DNA from: Lamellibrachia columna
Lineage: Eukaryota; Annelida; Polychaeta; Sabellida; Siboglinidae
Length of the DNA: 64,000 nucleotides
NCBI GenBank assembly: GCA_963662155.1
Contig: OY759267.1
Coordinates: 15,691,489 to 15,755,488, forward strand
Direction: 5' to 3'
Shown: piece by piece, positions 23,831 through 35,876 of the stretch
Position numbering within the stretch: the stretch's first letter is position 1
Layout: each line of letters starts with the position of its first letter
The notes under the pieces: generated by a model
Databases searched by the model: none
Told to the model about the DNA's origin: nothing
What the model saw: the letters and a program-made list of their open reading frames with translations, nothing else
Translations under genes and position numbers: made by a program

Positions 23831-26800
23831 ATGTCACGTGTCGCAGTGATTGGGGCAGGGGCCGTCGGACTGTCCACTTCTGTCCTTATTCAAGGACGTA
23901 TTCCTGGTGTTGATGTCACAATCATTGCCGACAAATTTGACAAAGACACAACCAGTGATGGGGCAGCAGGGATTTTTCGTCCAACCCGGGGTAAAACCCC
24001 AGGAGTGCCCTTTCCTGTGCTCAAGTAATTTGTGCATTTTTGTGTTTACTATGGTTACACAGAATGTGAATTTTGAGTTGTTAACTTAACGTAATATAGA
24101 TTGCATACATATTTAAATATTTTGTTAACCATGGTAGAGTGTGCTACTTTAAAAGGATTTACACAATCCCATTTTAAAGAAAATTATTGGAATTTGATAC
24201 CAGTCATCTTAGTGACATGATGTAGTTTCAGAATATTATTTTGTGTGTGTCTGTATTGCAACTCTGTAGTGCACTTAGTTAGATATCTTCATGTTCATGT
24301 TAAGCAAATTAGTGATACAATCATTCTGTGTTTGTATATTTTTATAATGTATCCCAATGTTATGTTATCTCATGAAGAACTGTGGTGTATAGAACACAAA
24401 TGTTATGTAGAGTAAACCAACAGGCTATATTTGCAAATGGTAACCCGGCCATTTCTTTTACCCTAATGTGTAGACAGTGGCTCCGTGACTCGTGGGATCA
24501 CTACAGTCAGCTAGCCCACTCCCCAGAGGCAAAAGACGCAGGCTGTCAGTTCATATCTGGCTACCAGTACTACAATGATGATGATAAGGTAGTCTGCTTA
24601 GTAAACAAATGAGGCTAAACCTGATACATCATGATTACTTTTGTACAATTATAGATATCTTAGTAATAGTCATTCATAAACTTGCAATGCATTTAATAAC
24701 ATGCCTATATTTTATTGTTTGGTAATAATTCAGTTTGTGCAACAGTCAGACAATAAATTATGCAGCATTTATTTCACAGTAAGACATTATTTAATATTTG
24801 TATAGCTGCAGTATACAAAGATGGTTCTAGCAGAATACCAAATACTTTTTATTGTAAAAACTGTGTATTTGTTTCTAATGTTGTTTCACAGAATCCATTT
24901 GATGAAGAACTGCTGCATGACATTGTATACAGCTACCGGAGACTGAATGATGCAGAGATGAACATGTTTCCTGGAAATAGATATAAGTAAACATCCTTGA
25001 ATAACTACTAGTATTGTTACGAAACTTTTTACTGCATTACATTTCATGTAATTTAAAAATTGGTGTATATTTATTGTACATAAAATACCCAGAGCATTAG
25101 TGCAATATCTTTCAGTCTCTTCTGGTAAATTAAAATTAATGTTTTGATGTAATTTGATATCTGGGTTTCACATAAGATCTATGATATTGTTATGTAGACA
25201 CTTATAAAACGCCTGGGCCTGTCTTAATATATGTATGTACACACATACACAGACGCACGCAGGCATGCACGCACACACACATGTACATACATGCACATGT
25301 ACACACACATACATGTACACGTATATCCACATGTACTTGCACATATGCACACACATACACAAAGCGCTGCTATATAATAAATTATGCAGTGAGGCACATT
25401 TGTTTTCTGACTTGTTTGTGTTTTGTGTAGACAAGGCTGGTTCTTGACGACTGTGATGGCAGAGAGCCGCAGATATCTGCCCTACCTCATGCGGAAGTAG
25501 GTATTTATAGCTACCCTCCAGCAATAGGTGAAACTATAACCTGAACGTTGTTTTATCTGGCAACTGAATTCTAAAAACTGTTGCACAAAAGTAAGTAACT
25601 TTTACTGGTGATTAAGTTGTTCTTTATCGGCCAAATAATGTAATGTTACCTTAACAGATTTTACATTACGACATACATTATTTGTACAGACTATTGTTTC
25701 ATACTTTTGTATTTATGCTAATGAGGTCCAAATTGCTCTGTGTTGATCTGGTATTGTATAACTAATCATCGAATTTGACTAAAACATTTCGGCATGCAGA
25801 TGTTTGTTTGCATATGAACATTACATGAATAAAGTTTCTAACTGATGAATCATAATATTACTGGTCTTGTTGCAGGTTTATTCTGGCTGGAGGGAAAGTA
25901 GAAAATAGAAAAGTCACCGACTTGAAAGAGGTAATGACTTGTGTCCTATTTACTGATCAGGATTAGTAGGCAACTTCAACTGCGAAGGGACAAGTTTGTT
26001 TGTGCATGGACAGTTATCTAGCACATTTATTTTGCAGTTTAAGTCAAGAATAATATCACCTAAAATGTGGTTATCACAGATACCAGAAGTCCAAGACTTG
26101 GGCATGTACAACATATCTATTATACTATTTGGTATCTAAGTTACTAGAAATCCTAGATGGTTTTAAATAGTATAAAACAGTGACAAGGATATGCCTTCAT
26201 AATTAACAATATGCTTAAATAACATCAGTTAGCTAGCCAGTCCATTGTTTTGTACAACAAAGTTGTGATTAAGGACCATGATTTTGAATTTAGATTCATA
26301 ATAGTGTTGTTTTAATGAAGTCTACTGCTGTAATTTGTCTATTGTGTGTCTTTGATGACACTGTTGACTACATCATTGTGCTTCATGTCACCCTGCAGTT
26401 TGTCGGCAAGTACGATGTCGTGGTCAACTGTGCGGGGTTTGGCAGCTGTGAACTGCTGAATGATAAAAAGATGATCCCAATTAGGGGACACTTATTTCGG
26501 GTACGTTAATGCAGAAAGTTCATTCTTTGCCATTGATGATCCATTTATCTTTGGTGCACATGAATAGGGTTTATATTCTACATATGTTGCGTCTAGTTTA
26601 TTGCATATTGACCCTTCCTGCGTAACAGGTTCCAAGTGACAATGATGATAAAAAAAAGTTCAGTCTTTGAACAGTGGCGAGCAAGGCTTAAGTACACAAG
26701 TTTCTTCATGAAACTCACTGCTGAAACCACAAAGTTGCTATTTTTAATTGTTTTGAGTAACACTGCAATATCTTGGGGGCTTTTCACAATTGTCTACATT

Positions 26801-29161
26801 TACATATTCGTACAGAGCGTAGTAAGGAGGAGGGGGTCAATAAAATTTTTTAATGTCGGTCACACGCAAAATATGACCACTCTTGCATCGTACAGCGCCA
26901 TGCAGTGAACTTTTGCGGAACTACTATTGTTTCGAGTTGTGTAACCGTTCACTGCATGATATTATAATACAGTCTTACAACTTGGCAATTCACAACTTCG
27001 TGGAAATCAAATATCAATATGACACCACAGAGTTGTTAGAAAAACACAAAACTTAAATATCAGAGATAAATATTTGTAAACATAATCTAATAGTTATTAT
27101 TGTAGGACCTATACATGCATTGGGTCATGATATTGTTGTATACATTTTTTCAGTCTGGAAAATTATCAACATTTTAAAATACATATTCAGGCCGGGGGTC
27201 TGAGGATTAATACGCTTTGTGCAAACAGGTAAATGTTGACAGTTGTGAATGGTCCGTTTGTCTGATGATACTGCCAACTATGCAACGTTTTCACTGGAAA
27301 CTTGTTTAGACAATCAAATCAATTTGCTAAATGCATCTTAACTAACATGGATTTCAATATTGTGTTGACTGTGTTGTCTGTGCATGTCACAGGTTTAATG
27401 AGAAAGTCGGTAAACAATATTTGGGAGTCAAACTGACAATTTCTTTATAATGTGATGTATTTAAGGTCATTGAAGGAAAATCAAAAATAAGTTTGTTTAT
27501 TTTTCTTCTTCCCCTAGCAGGTTGGGGGCCACATCACGTAATTTGTTCCATCCTCTCAATTAGTTGTATCCATCTATCGTGATCCTCTGCCTTTTACTAA
27601 ACTAATAATTTCTTCCTTTGCCCACTAGGTGGAAGCACCATGGCTGAAGCATTTTGTGTACGCCATGGAGCAGGACACCTACATAATCCCGGGGATGGAC
27701 AACGTGGTAGTTGGTGGAACACTTCAGAAATATGACACTGACCTTGAGCACAGAGAAGAAGACTCGAAGGCCGTGTGGGAACGAGCCTGCACAATGGTGC
27801 CGTCTCTTCAGGTTTGTTCAGTTAGCAACATCTTTTGTAGGACAGCAGAAGGTATACACAGTAGATGTGCAGTGTGTGTAGATGTAACTTTTGTTAATTA
27901 AACCACATGCTTATTATGCAGTCAGTTCCATTAAACTGTTTTTTTCTTTAAAGCCCCCTAGGGTTGTAACCTAGATACCAAGTAGAATAATGTTGTACAT
28001 GATTCGCGGTTACTGTTCTATTAAGCTTAAGTCTGGCATTTCTCATATCTGTGAAAACCACACCTTAATTAAGGTTATTTACATTTTGGTGATTATTTAT
28101 ATTTAATATGCTGCTAAAAAGACGTGTAGAGAATTGTGTCCATTGAGGTGAGGTCTCACCTCGGCCCACAGTATCGCGCTGTGTGATGCTCAATGCAACA
28201 TACTTTCAAGGAATTCACACATTTCATTCTACCAGCCACTGGGCAGAAACAAGTATCACAAATGCTCAATTTGATTGTTTACCATGCTGGCACAACAAGT
28301 TACATACGAAATAAATGAAAATTTTAAGCCAGGGGGCTTGACTCAGTGGCCCTCCGTTAATACGTCACTGGTTTCCCGCTACCCTGGGTCCCAGATATTT
28401 GAATCATATCTAGTCTTAGTGTCTTTTTGTTTATGCAGTGCAGACAATTTTATTGTTTGTGCCTAACGGATTTGTTGTGTTTATCTGCAGAAAGCGACCG
28501 TGCAGTGGCAGTGGGTGGGTCTGAGGCCCTTCCGTGAACCCCTCCGTCTCGAGAAGGAACTGATGACATTTCCAGAAGGACAGTTAAAGGTCAGCTCACA
28601 ACTCGGTGTAGAAATAGACAGGCCAGACTCTCTCTCTCTCTCGTTTTATCCCCCCAGAACAAAATACTCAGGAAAATATGGATATATAGTTATTTGACGA
28701 GTTATCGTGCTGCGCGATAATCTAGGATTGTTTTGAATTCTTGCTTCAACATCAATGTATCCATAACCTTTCCATGTATTTGTGTTCATGCACTACTAAA
28801 TAGTGCTGTATTTTGGATGCATCCAAAAGAATTATTCTATAAAACACCATCTTAGCTCAATTTCAGTTTCATAAAAAGAAATACCATTTGATGTCACGTA
28901 GCTTTTTGCATCAGTTAAATGAATTTGAATTAGTTTTTCATATATCAACGTGGTACGCAAATTTATTGCTTTGATATTGATAATACGTTGGCAGCATGAT
29001 AACCAGCCTAACCTGTATAATTTTTTTATAAATTATTGTTGTTTCAGGTGGTGCATAACTACGGACACGGTGCAGAGGGGGTGGGCTTGAGCTGGGGAAC
29101 GGCCGTACATGCCACGCGCCTTGTGAAGGAAGTTCTCCAGCAGAGTCAGTCCAGGCTGTAG
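23831..29161 (+). CDS. D-aspartate/D-amino-acid oxidase-like flavoenzyme, copy 1
   Basis: Predicted FAD enzyme that deaminates D-amino acids (probably acidic ones) to 2-oxo acids, ammonia and H2O2 in peroxisomes. Coding exons: 23831-24024, 24474-24588, 24892-24986, 25431-25496, 25876-25930, 26399-26500, 27629-27811, 28491-28589, 29048-29161, giving 340 residues, the family's usual length. All introns are GT-AG and all junctions keep frame. Residues 4-15 form the FAD-binding GxGxxG strand (VAVIGAGAVGLS). 304-322 is the DAO family signature (VVHNYGHG...GLSWGTA). Arg289 in GLRPFREPLRLE aligns with the Arg that binds the substrate carboxylate. The protein ends S-R-L, a peroxisomal PTS1 variant. 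An acceptor at 23,816 implies an untranslated first exon upstream. Positions that are Arg in mammalian D-aspartate oxidase appear to be Cys192 and Tyr220 (from memory), so substrate is uncertain. Confidence 0.93.
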
Positions 29162-29709
29162 TGTACCCTGCCAGGCTGTAGTATACACTGACAGGCTGTA
29201 GTATGCCCTGCCGGGCTGTAGTGTACCCTGCCAGGCTGTAGTGTACCCTACCAGGCTGTAATATACACTGACAGGCTGTAGTATATCCTGACAGGCTGTA
29301 GTATACCCTGACAGGCTGTAGTGTACCTTGCTAGGCTGTAGCATAGACTGCCAGGCTGTAGTGTACCTGCTAAGCTGTAGTATACCCTGACAGGCTGTAG
29401 TATACACTTACAGGCTGTAGTATACACTGACACGCTGTAGTGTACCCTGCTAAGCTGTAGTATACCCTGACAGGCTGTAGTGTACCATGCCAGCCTGTAG
29501 TGTACACTGCCAGGCGGTAGTGTACCATGCCTGGCTGTAGTGTACCCTGCCAGACTGTAGTGTACCATGACAAGTTGTTGTGTACACTGCAAGGTTGTCG
29601 TGTACACTGCCAGGCTGTAGTGTACCCTGACCGGCTGTAGTGTACACTGCCAGGCTGTAGTGTACCCTGACCGGCTGTAGTGTACACTGCCAGGCTGTAG
29701 TGTACACTC
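29152..29709. repeat. 20-bp minisatellite overlapping oxidase copy 1 stop codon
   Basis: About 28 units of ccaggctgtagtgtaccctg with frequent substitutions. The first unit includes the gene's last codons (AGG CTG TAG). On the - strand the unit lacks stops, so antisense ORFs of 20-residue period appear; I regard them as artefacts. Confidence 0.97.
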
Positions 29710-30741
29710 ACCCATGTATCAGTGATCGTGTTGAATGCCTGAATAATCTGGTATTTTAACAAGTTCAGCTTCCATTGCTCTTGCGGCGACATCTCTTGCA
29801 GAGGCAGCTTGCAAGAGTTACATGTTGTAAGATTTTGCGGATGATGAGTGGGGTTTGTCCACCCAACAGGAATATGAAAATAGAAAAAATCAGGGTAAGT
29901 TTAGTCACTGAAACATACTGTACAGCAAAGGTTATCCATTTCAATCTCAACTATCAATTTTGTGTCTCCATCTGTAACACTGGACTCTGCCAACATAATT
30001 TGTGGGGGTGTTCAATCATGTATGTATTATGTTAGAAATGTGACTACGTAATGTAATATCAGTCTTTACAGTAATGTGCCGACATATTTTTGTGTGCACG
30101 GTATGTACAAGGCAGTAAATTGAAAGATTGTGATCAATCTACACACATTTGCTAATTAGTTCTTGTTTCCTTTTATACATTTAACTAAACTAAATGCAGT
30201 TTGACATGTTCAAAGCAACGCTGTAGGCTAAAAAATATTTATTTTATTTCTAACCGAGCAAAAAAACAGTAAACGTTGATTTTTGTCTAACCTGGATAAA
30301 TGTTGTTTGGGAGGTAAGGCATAGTCTTCTATTATTAAGTGCTGTACAGTAAGCTGAATGTGAACATTTAATTAATGTGCTGTACAGTAAGCTGAATGTG
30401 AACATTTATTTCTTTAAAACATTAACGTGAGTTGATTAAAAATGTATTTAACTGGAATAAAAGTGTATCCATTTGTGTCTTCGTCTGTTTTCAGTGTTTG
30501 TCTCAAACTTGTATGTAAACATTCTGCTGTGAAAATGAAGGCAGATACCCAATTATGGGTATAATGATATCACATGGCAAACACTAAATCTGGGTTTTGT
30601 TGATAAACCTGGAGTTTTCTATTTTGCTAGATCACTAACCGATAGAGAACTGTAACAATAATAATTGTTTTCTAAACAAACAATTGGAGGTTAACAAATA
30701 ATTATATGTTGTCAGTAGAGAAAAGGGTGTCAAACACACGG

Positions 30742-31600
30742 GCGCACCGTTCTAATCGCTGATTATCTCCTCGATTGTACGAGTGATGTGTCTTTCACGC
30801 TTTATCGCTGTGTTCAGACCTCACATGTCGACACAAAGTCTAATTTCGTCGGGTCTGCCTGGTTTCGGTGGCGTTACGATAGGGGATACCCATGCTGTCG
30901 GTCCGTCGACTTTCTCTACGATGTCATCGTTTTCAATTTCAGTTAGTTTGTCTTCAATGTTCTATCGAGCGTGAAACGGAATTCGGCGATGAGGTTGTGC
31001 GACTGGCTGTACGTCTTCACACTGTAGTCTTTCAGCGCACCGACTGAGCCATCAAACAGTGCTGGGATACGGCTTGAAGATATCCTCTCTGTTGACTTGA
31101 TTGATGACGTCAGCCAGTCCTAACTGCGACACGGTAGAATACAGCAGCAAACATCCACACTCTTTCTCGACATATACCGTGTCAACACAGATGCAGCTCG
31201 CAGACTCAAAAGTCGCTTCCTCTTCCTCTTCCTCTTCGGGTAGAACTGCGCGAACGTCTATTCATCGATCACGTTGATGCTGTCTCCAGTGTCGATCAGC
31301 ATGTTTAGCTTAAGGTTGTCGACTGTCACACGAGCGAGGGTAGGGCGATATCCGAGCCAACGGCGCTGATGGAATGAGCATATTCGGGGCTGTCGTAGTC
31401 CCGTAGAGTTACATCATTAATCATCCTCCTACTAACGGGTATTTATGTCTATGCCATAGACATAAATAGAACACCCGTTAGTAAAATAGGGGGGGTGATT
31501 AATGATGTAACTCTATGATGCGGAGTCCTCTGCTCCGGCCAGGTGATTTACGCGTTGCTCGCGGCGCGTCGTCGTTCGGGCAGCAAATTTTTTTTTTCCC
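30742..31600 (-). mobile_element. Gypsy fragment: protease and RT start
   Basis: On the - strand 31,320-31,260 encodes KLNMLIDTGDSINVIDE, with the aspartic protease DTG motif. 30,960-30,780 encodes the same RT start as 18.34-18.77 kb (VDGPTPWVSPIV region with changes). A gag-side stretch (gccaggtgatttacg...ttgctcgcggc) lies at 31,530-31,570. A foldback MITE interrupts it at 31,404-31,515. No LTRs found; it begins exactly where the oxidase duplication ends. Confidence 0.8.
31404..31515. mobile_element. Foldback MITE in gypsy fragment
   Basis: The arms tagagttacatcattaatca and tgattaatgatgtaactcta are perfect inverted termini. The arms continue inward to a centre near 31,454, the right arm being about 10 bp longer. 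The element is bounded by TA on both sides, as in Tc1/mariner-type insertions. The related gypsy copy at 19.3 kb lacks it. Confidence 0.8.
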
Positions 31601-32911
31601 ATAATGGGTTCTGGCAAGCAGCGCCTTAGGCGGACATGATTGGCTACATGCTGGTTATGAGCACCACGTTACAGGGTTCACTTGGTACGCTGACTTACGA
31701 AGCGAGGTGCTATGTAATATATTTCACTGTGTATGTGGGACAGCCACATATATGGTATATCCTATAATACTACATGCCCGAAATTTAACCTTTTCATTGT
31801 TTACATTGCGATTGAGTTGTCTGTGTGACCTGGTATAGCCTATGCCTATAGGGGTAAAAGCATATACCTTCATATACTGTTTATTTCCAATTCTCTCTTA
31901 CCATGTTTTACTCATTAGCCATAGCCAATGACAATTAAACTAAAGTCCCCCCTTTTAGTTATGGACTCTGTGGCAGCTTTCTGTAGTAATATTTTGTAGT
32001 AGACTACTGATAATTTAAATGTGTACTAATTGTTGGATTCGCCTGATTTCGGGTACTTGAATCCTATTTGTGCCACTTGGTTTCCATTGCAATAGAGTAG
32101 AAATCATGATTAAAAGAGAACGTTTGTGTTTAAGAAACGTGGTGTGCTTCAATCATACAGTTGGGATTGAAAGCTTGTCATTACAACAAATAGCCAACTT
32201 AGGTCAACACTTAGTAAATGTTATAGCAAGTGTGATTACAACAGCTAAAAAAACATTGAATACGTATTTACTGTGTACTAGTAATAAATAGTGTGTGAAA
32301 CATTTTCCTATTAGACATAATGTTTTTTTAAGCCAGAATGATTGATCTGTAAATTATGATAAATAAAAAATCGATAGTATCTTGTCCATAATCGATTCTA
32401 CTCTTTTTCGAGGTATGTACGTTTCGGGATTGGATTTATTTGACCTCTTATTGTAAATACACGTTGACGGCCCCACTGTAGACTATTCATATTACAGGGG
32501 TGTGTGGGGTACGTTGTAGTTTTTATTTTTTGACACGCTCTGCATATTTTGGTCGAATACATGATACATGGGTGTAGTGATAAGTCAATAAGTGATGTGT
32601 TGTACGTGGATTGTTTGAATATGTTATCCATGCATACTATAATTACTAATAAAGATGTTGCGTTGTAACGGGCCTATCTTTGCATTATGTCATTGTTGAG
32701 CAACCCATACATAACATTGTTGAACAACCCCTACACAAAATTGACTGCAATGCAATAAAATATGTAGTAATTTAAAGTCTTATTTCCTTGTTTCTGTTGT
32801 ATTTACAATCCATAGTATAAGCTTATGTGCATATAAAAACCGGCAACATAATTACCACATATAATTAACTTAATTACAAGTACTAGTAGCTTCATCTGGC
32901 ATCTGACCCAG
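31601..32911. other. Unannotated AT-rich stretch
   Basis: I see no recognisable gene or repeat family between the gypsy fragment and the 3' end of the CR1 LINE; only short chance ORFs. Confidence 0.5.
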
Positions 32912-33000
32912 ATTTAACAAGATTTGCCATCCAAGCCAAAGGCCCAGATGGCAAGTGGACAAGGAAGCCATTGGCTTATCGAGAGTCCAACAATGTTCAC

Positions 33001-35874
33001 CTACTTATAACCCGCCCTCCTGAGATATGTGTCAACCTTGTTTTTAAACATATTCACGCTGCTAGCAGTTACACAATCTGTAGACAATTTGTTCCATTCA
33101 TTTATTGTCCTCTGTGAGAACGAGTGCTTCCTGATGTCCAATCTACATTGATCCTTTACTAATTTTACCTCATGTCCTCTAGTTCTGCTATCCTTCTTGA
33201 GTGAGAAACAAATATTTCTATCAATATTTTCATACCCATTCAATATCTTAAAAACTTCAATCTGATCTCCTCTTAACCTCCTTGTCTCTAGAGTTGTTAA
33301 ACCACATTCTTTCAGGCGTTCTTCATAACTAAGGTCTCTAAGTTCTGGAATCATTTTAGTTGCTCTCCTTTGTATGCGTTCAAGCGTATCTATATCCTTC
33401 TTACGATATGGTCTCCATGCTTGTATACAGTATTCTAAATGAGGTCTAACTATTGCTTTATAAAGAGGTATAATTAACTTTTTTCCCTTGTATGTTATGT
33501 TTCTTCTAATCAATCCAAGAATTGGATTACCCTTTGAAGCTGCAATACCACACTGCTCTGAAACTTTCATATCAGCGCTTATTGTAACTCCTAAGTCCTT
33601 TTCTTTTACAGTAGTACCCAGAACAGTATCTCCCATTTTATAGTTTACATTCAAGTTCCCATGTCCTGTATGTAGGCATTTACATTTCCCAAAATTGAAC
33701 AGCATCTGCCATTTCTCAGACCATTTCACTAATCTGTCTAGATCGTTTTGTAAATGTTGTTTATCACCATCAGTATTAACCTTTCTAAACAGTTTTGTGT
33801 CATCTGCAAATTTCAGCACGTTACTTGTTATACTGTCGTCCAAGTCATTGATATAAATTAAGAATAATATAGGTCCTAATACTGATCCTTGAGGTACCCC
33901 ACTCAAAACCGATTTCCAATTTGAAACTTCTCCATCTACTACAACTCGTTGTCTTCTGTCAGTCAGCCATTGTTCTATCCAGTCAGTTATGCTATCCCCG
34001 ATACCATGGGCTTTTAATTTAAGTAGTAATCTTTGATGTGGCACTTTGTCAAAAGCTTTCTGAAAATCTAAGTAGATAATATCTACTGGCGATCCCACGT
34101 CTATCCACTTAGTGATTTCTTCCAAAAAACATAACATATTTGTTAAGCATGACCTCGCTTTAAGGAATCCATGTTGAGATGAATTTAATAATTTATGCTT
34201 AACGAGGAAGTCCACCATATGTTCTTTAATTAACCTTTCTAATAATTTACAAATCACTGACGTTAAACTCACTGGTCTGTAATTCTCTGACTTATTTCTC
34301 GAACCCTTTTTAAATAATGGTATGATGTTTGCTTCTTTCCATTCAAACGGAACAACTCCCTCTTTTAATGACAAGTTGAATACTCTTGCAAGTGGTATAC
34401 TGATTTGATCTACTGTTTCCATTAGTAATTTTGGAGGAATCCCATCCACTCCCGGTGATTTGTTATCCTTCATTGCCTTTATTTTCTTAGCTACCAATTC
34501 TGGAGTTACAATTAACGGTCCTAAATAGTCATATTTAGCCCCCTGAAATTTAGCATCAGCAACTTGTAATGAACTAATATCTTCTTTGGTAAACACTGAA
34601 CTGAAGTAACCATTTAGGTATTCCGCCATTAAAAACCCCTGTGATATTATATTTCCAGCACTGTCTTCTAGAGGTCCAACCTTGTCTTGTACGTTTTGTT
34701 TACTCCTGACATATGCATAAAAACTCTTGCTGTCATTTTTTATGTTACATGCCAGTTTTTGCTCATAGCTTCTTTTAGATTGTCTGATTTCAGTTGTAGC
34801 TGCATTAAGTGCCTCTTTGTATTTTGCATAGTCTTCTTCCTTTCTGGTACGCCCATAAACCCTCCACATAGTTTGTTTTAGCATTATTTTTCTAATTGCC
34901 TCTTTTGACAAGTGTTTCTTTCTACACCGTTTTCCTTGTTTTTGGAAGGGAACAAATTTATCGATGATACTCTCAATTTCATATTTTAGAATATTCCAAC
35001 ATTCAATTGCGGTCTTATTCATCAGCATGTTATTCCAATCTAGCTTTGCTAAGTATTTTCTCATATCTTTGTAGTTACCTTTGTGGAAGTTTCTCTTGTA
35101 CGTTTTCTTATTTTTACTTTCTGATTTTACATTGATGTCAAAATGTATTTGATTATGGTCACTATTACCCAATGGTTCAAATATTTTTACATTGTCCACT
35201 AATTCTTTTTGTGATGACAAAACTATATCTAATACATTTTCTCCCTTGGTTGGTTCTAGTACGTGCTGAGTAAGAAAGCTATCCTGGATTAAACATAGAA
35301 ATTGTTGATCCTCAATCCCTGTGCTCTCTAGAGAATTCCATTGTATGTGTCCATGGTTAAAATCTCCCATTATGATACATTCCCCTTTACTAACTTCCTT
35401 TATAGCGTTTTTTATTTTTGTGTTGTCCTCTTCGTTTATGTTTGGACTTCGGTAAACTAATCCAATAGTTAATTTTGAATTTCCTGAAACAATTTTGCAC
35501 CAAACAGCTTCATCGCAATCTGCTTCCCTTTCTAGTTTTATTTCATAAGCCTGAATAGATTCTTTAACATATAAAATAACTCCCCCGCCCCTTCTTCCTA
35601 TTCGATCTTTCCTAAACATTACGTATCCTGTCAGTCCTAATTCAGCATCTGTTATATCTATGTTGGCCCATGATTCAGTTATACCAATTATGTGAGGGTC
35701 AATATCTTCTACCATAATGTTTAATTCGTTTTTCTTATTTACTATGCTCCTTGCATTTAAACATACGCATCTATAACCTTTTTCAGAGATGTTTTTCGGA
35801 TGATTTGATATTGGTTTATCTGTGCTAGTGGCCTCTTGTTCTGCTTGAGACACCTCTAGGTAACCCCCCTGCAC
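33001..35874 (-). CDS. CR1 LINE ORF2: AP endonuclease and reverse transcriptase
   Basis: 957 codons, all open. Residues about 35-240 form the APE-like endonuclease (VCLNARSIVNKK, IIGITESWANID, CIIMGDFNHGHIQW, GNSDHNQIHF). About 470-760 is the reverse transcriptase (NYRPVSLTSVICKLLERL, VDIIYLDFQKAFDKVPH with a catalytic Asp, SGVPQGSVLGPILFLIYIND, LKFADDTKLF with the catalytic Asp pair). About 800-950 is the C-terminal region (VRPHLEYCIQAWRPYRKKDI and LERIQRRATKMIPELRDLSY). The frame opens with GTG two bases after the ORF1 stop and no ATG is near, so translation probably depends on reinitiation or another non-standard mechanism. It provides target-primed reverse transcription for the element. 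Confidence 0.93.
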   Translation of the reverse strand: MQGGYLEVSQAEQEATSTDKPISNHPKNISEKGYRCVCLNARSIVNKKNELNIMVEDIDPHIIGITESWANIDITDAELGLTGYVMFRKDRIGRRGGGVILYVKESIQAYEIKLEREADCDEAVWCKIVSGNSKLTIGLVYRSPNINEEDNTKIKNAIKEVSKGECIIMGDFNHGHIQWNSLESTGIEDQQFLCLIQDSFLTQHVLEPTKGENVLDIVLSSQKELVDNVKIFEPLGNSDHNQIHFDINVKSESKNKKTYKRNFHKGNYKDMRKYLAKLDWNNMLMNKTAIECWNILKYEIESIIDKFVPFQKQGKRCRKKHLSKEAIRKIMLKQTMWRVYGRTRKEEDYAKYKEALNAATTEIRQSKRSYEQKLACNIKNDSKSFYAYVRSKQNVQDKVGPLEDSAGNIISQGFLMAEYLNGYFSSVFTKEDISSLQVADAKFQGAKYDYLGPLIVTPELVAKKIKAMKDNKSPGVDGIPPKLLMETVDQISIPLARVFNLSLKEGVVPFEWKEANIIPLFKKGSRNKSENYRPVSLTSVICKLLERLIKEHMVDFLVKHKLLNSSQHGFLKARSCLTNMLCFLEEITKWIDVGSPVDIIYLDFQKAFDKVPHQRLLLKLKAHGIGDSITDWIEQWLTDRRQRVVVDGEVSNWKSVLSGVPQGSVLGPILFLIYINDLDDSITSNVLKFADDTKLFRKVNTDGDKQHLQNDLDRLVKWSEKWQMLFNFGKCKCLHTGHGNLNVNYKMGDTVLGTTVKEKDLGVTISADMKVSEQCGIAASKGNPILGLIRRNITYKGKKLIIPLYKAIVRPHLEYCIQAWRPYRKKDIDTLERIQRRATKMIPELRDLSYEERLKECGLTTLETRRLRGDQIEVFKILNGYENIDRNICFSLKKDSRTRGHEVKLVKDQCRLDIRKHSFSQRTINEWNKLSTDCVTASSVNMFKNKVDTYLRRAGYK

Positions 35875-35876
35875 TT

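Larger units (their letters stand above)
23370..30741 (+). repeat. Segmental duplication, copy 1 (oxidase locus)
   Basis: Homologous to 41,100-59,328 outside the insertions found there. Exons, introns, the 3' minisatellite and downstream sequence are all shared. The right edge is at caaacacac (30,741), after which a gypsy fragment starts. The left edge is blurred by multicopy RTE sequence. Confidence 0.85.

Noticed and set aside
23834..24037. - strand ORF over oxidase exon 1 (also at 41,902)
   Set aside because: Antisense shadow; preserved in both copies only because exon 1 is conserved.
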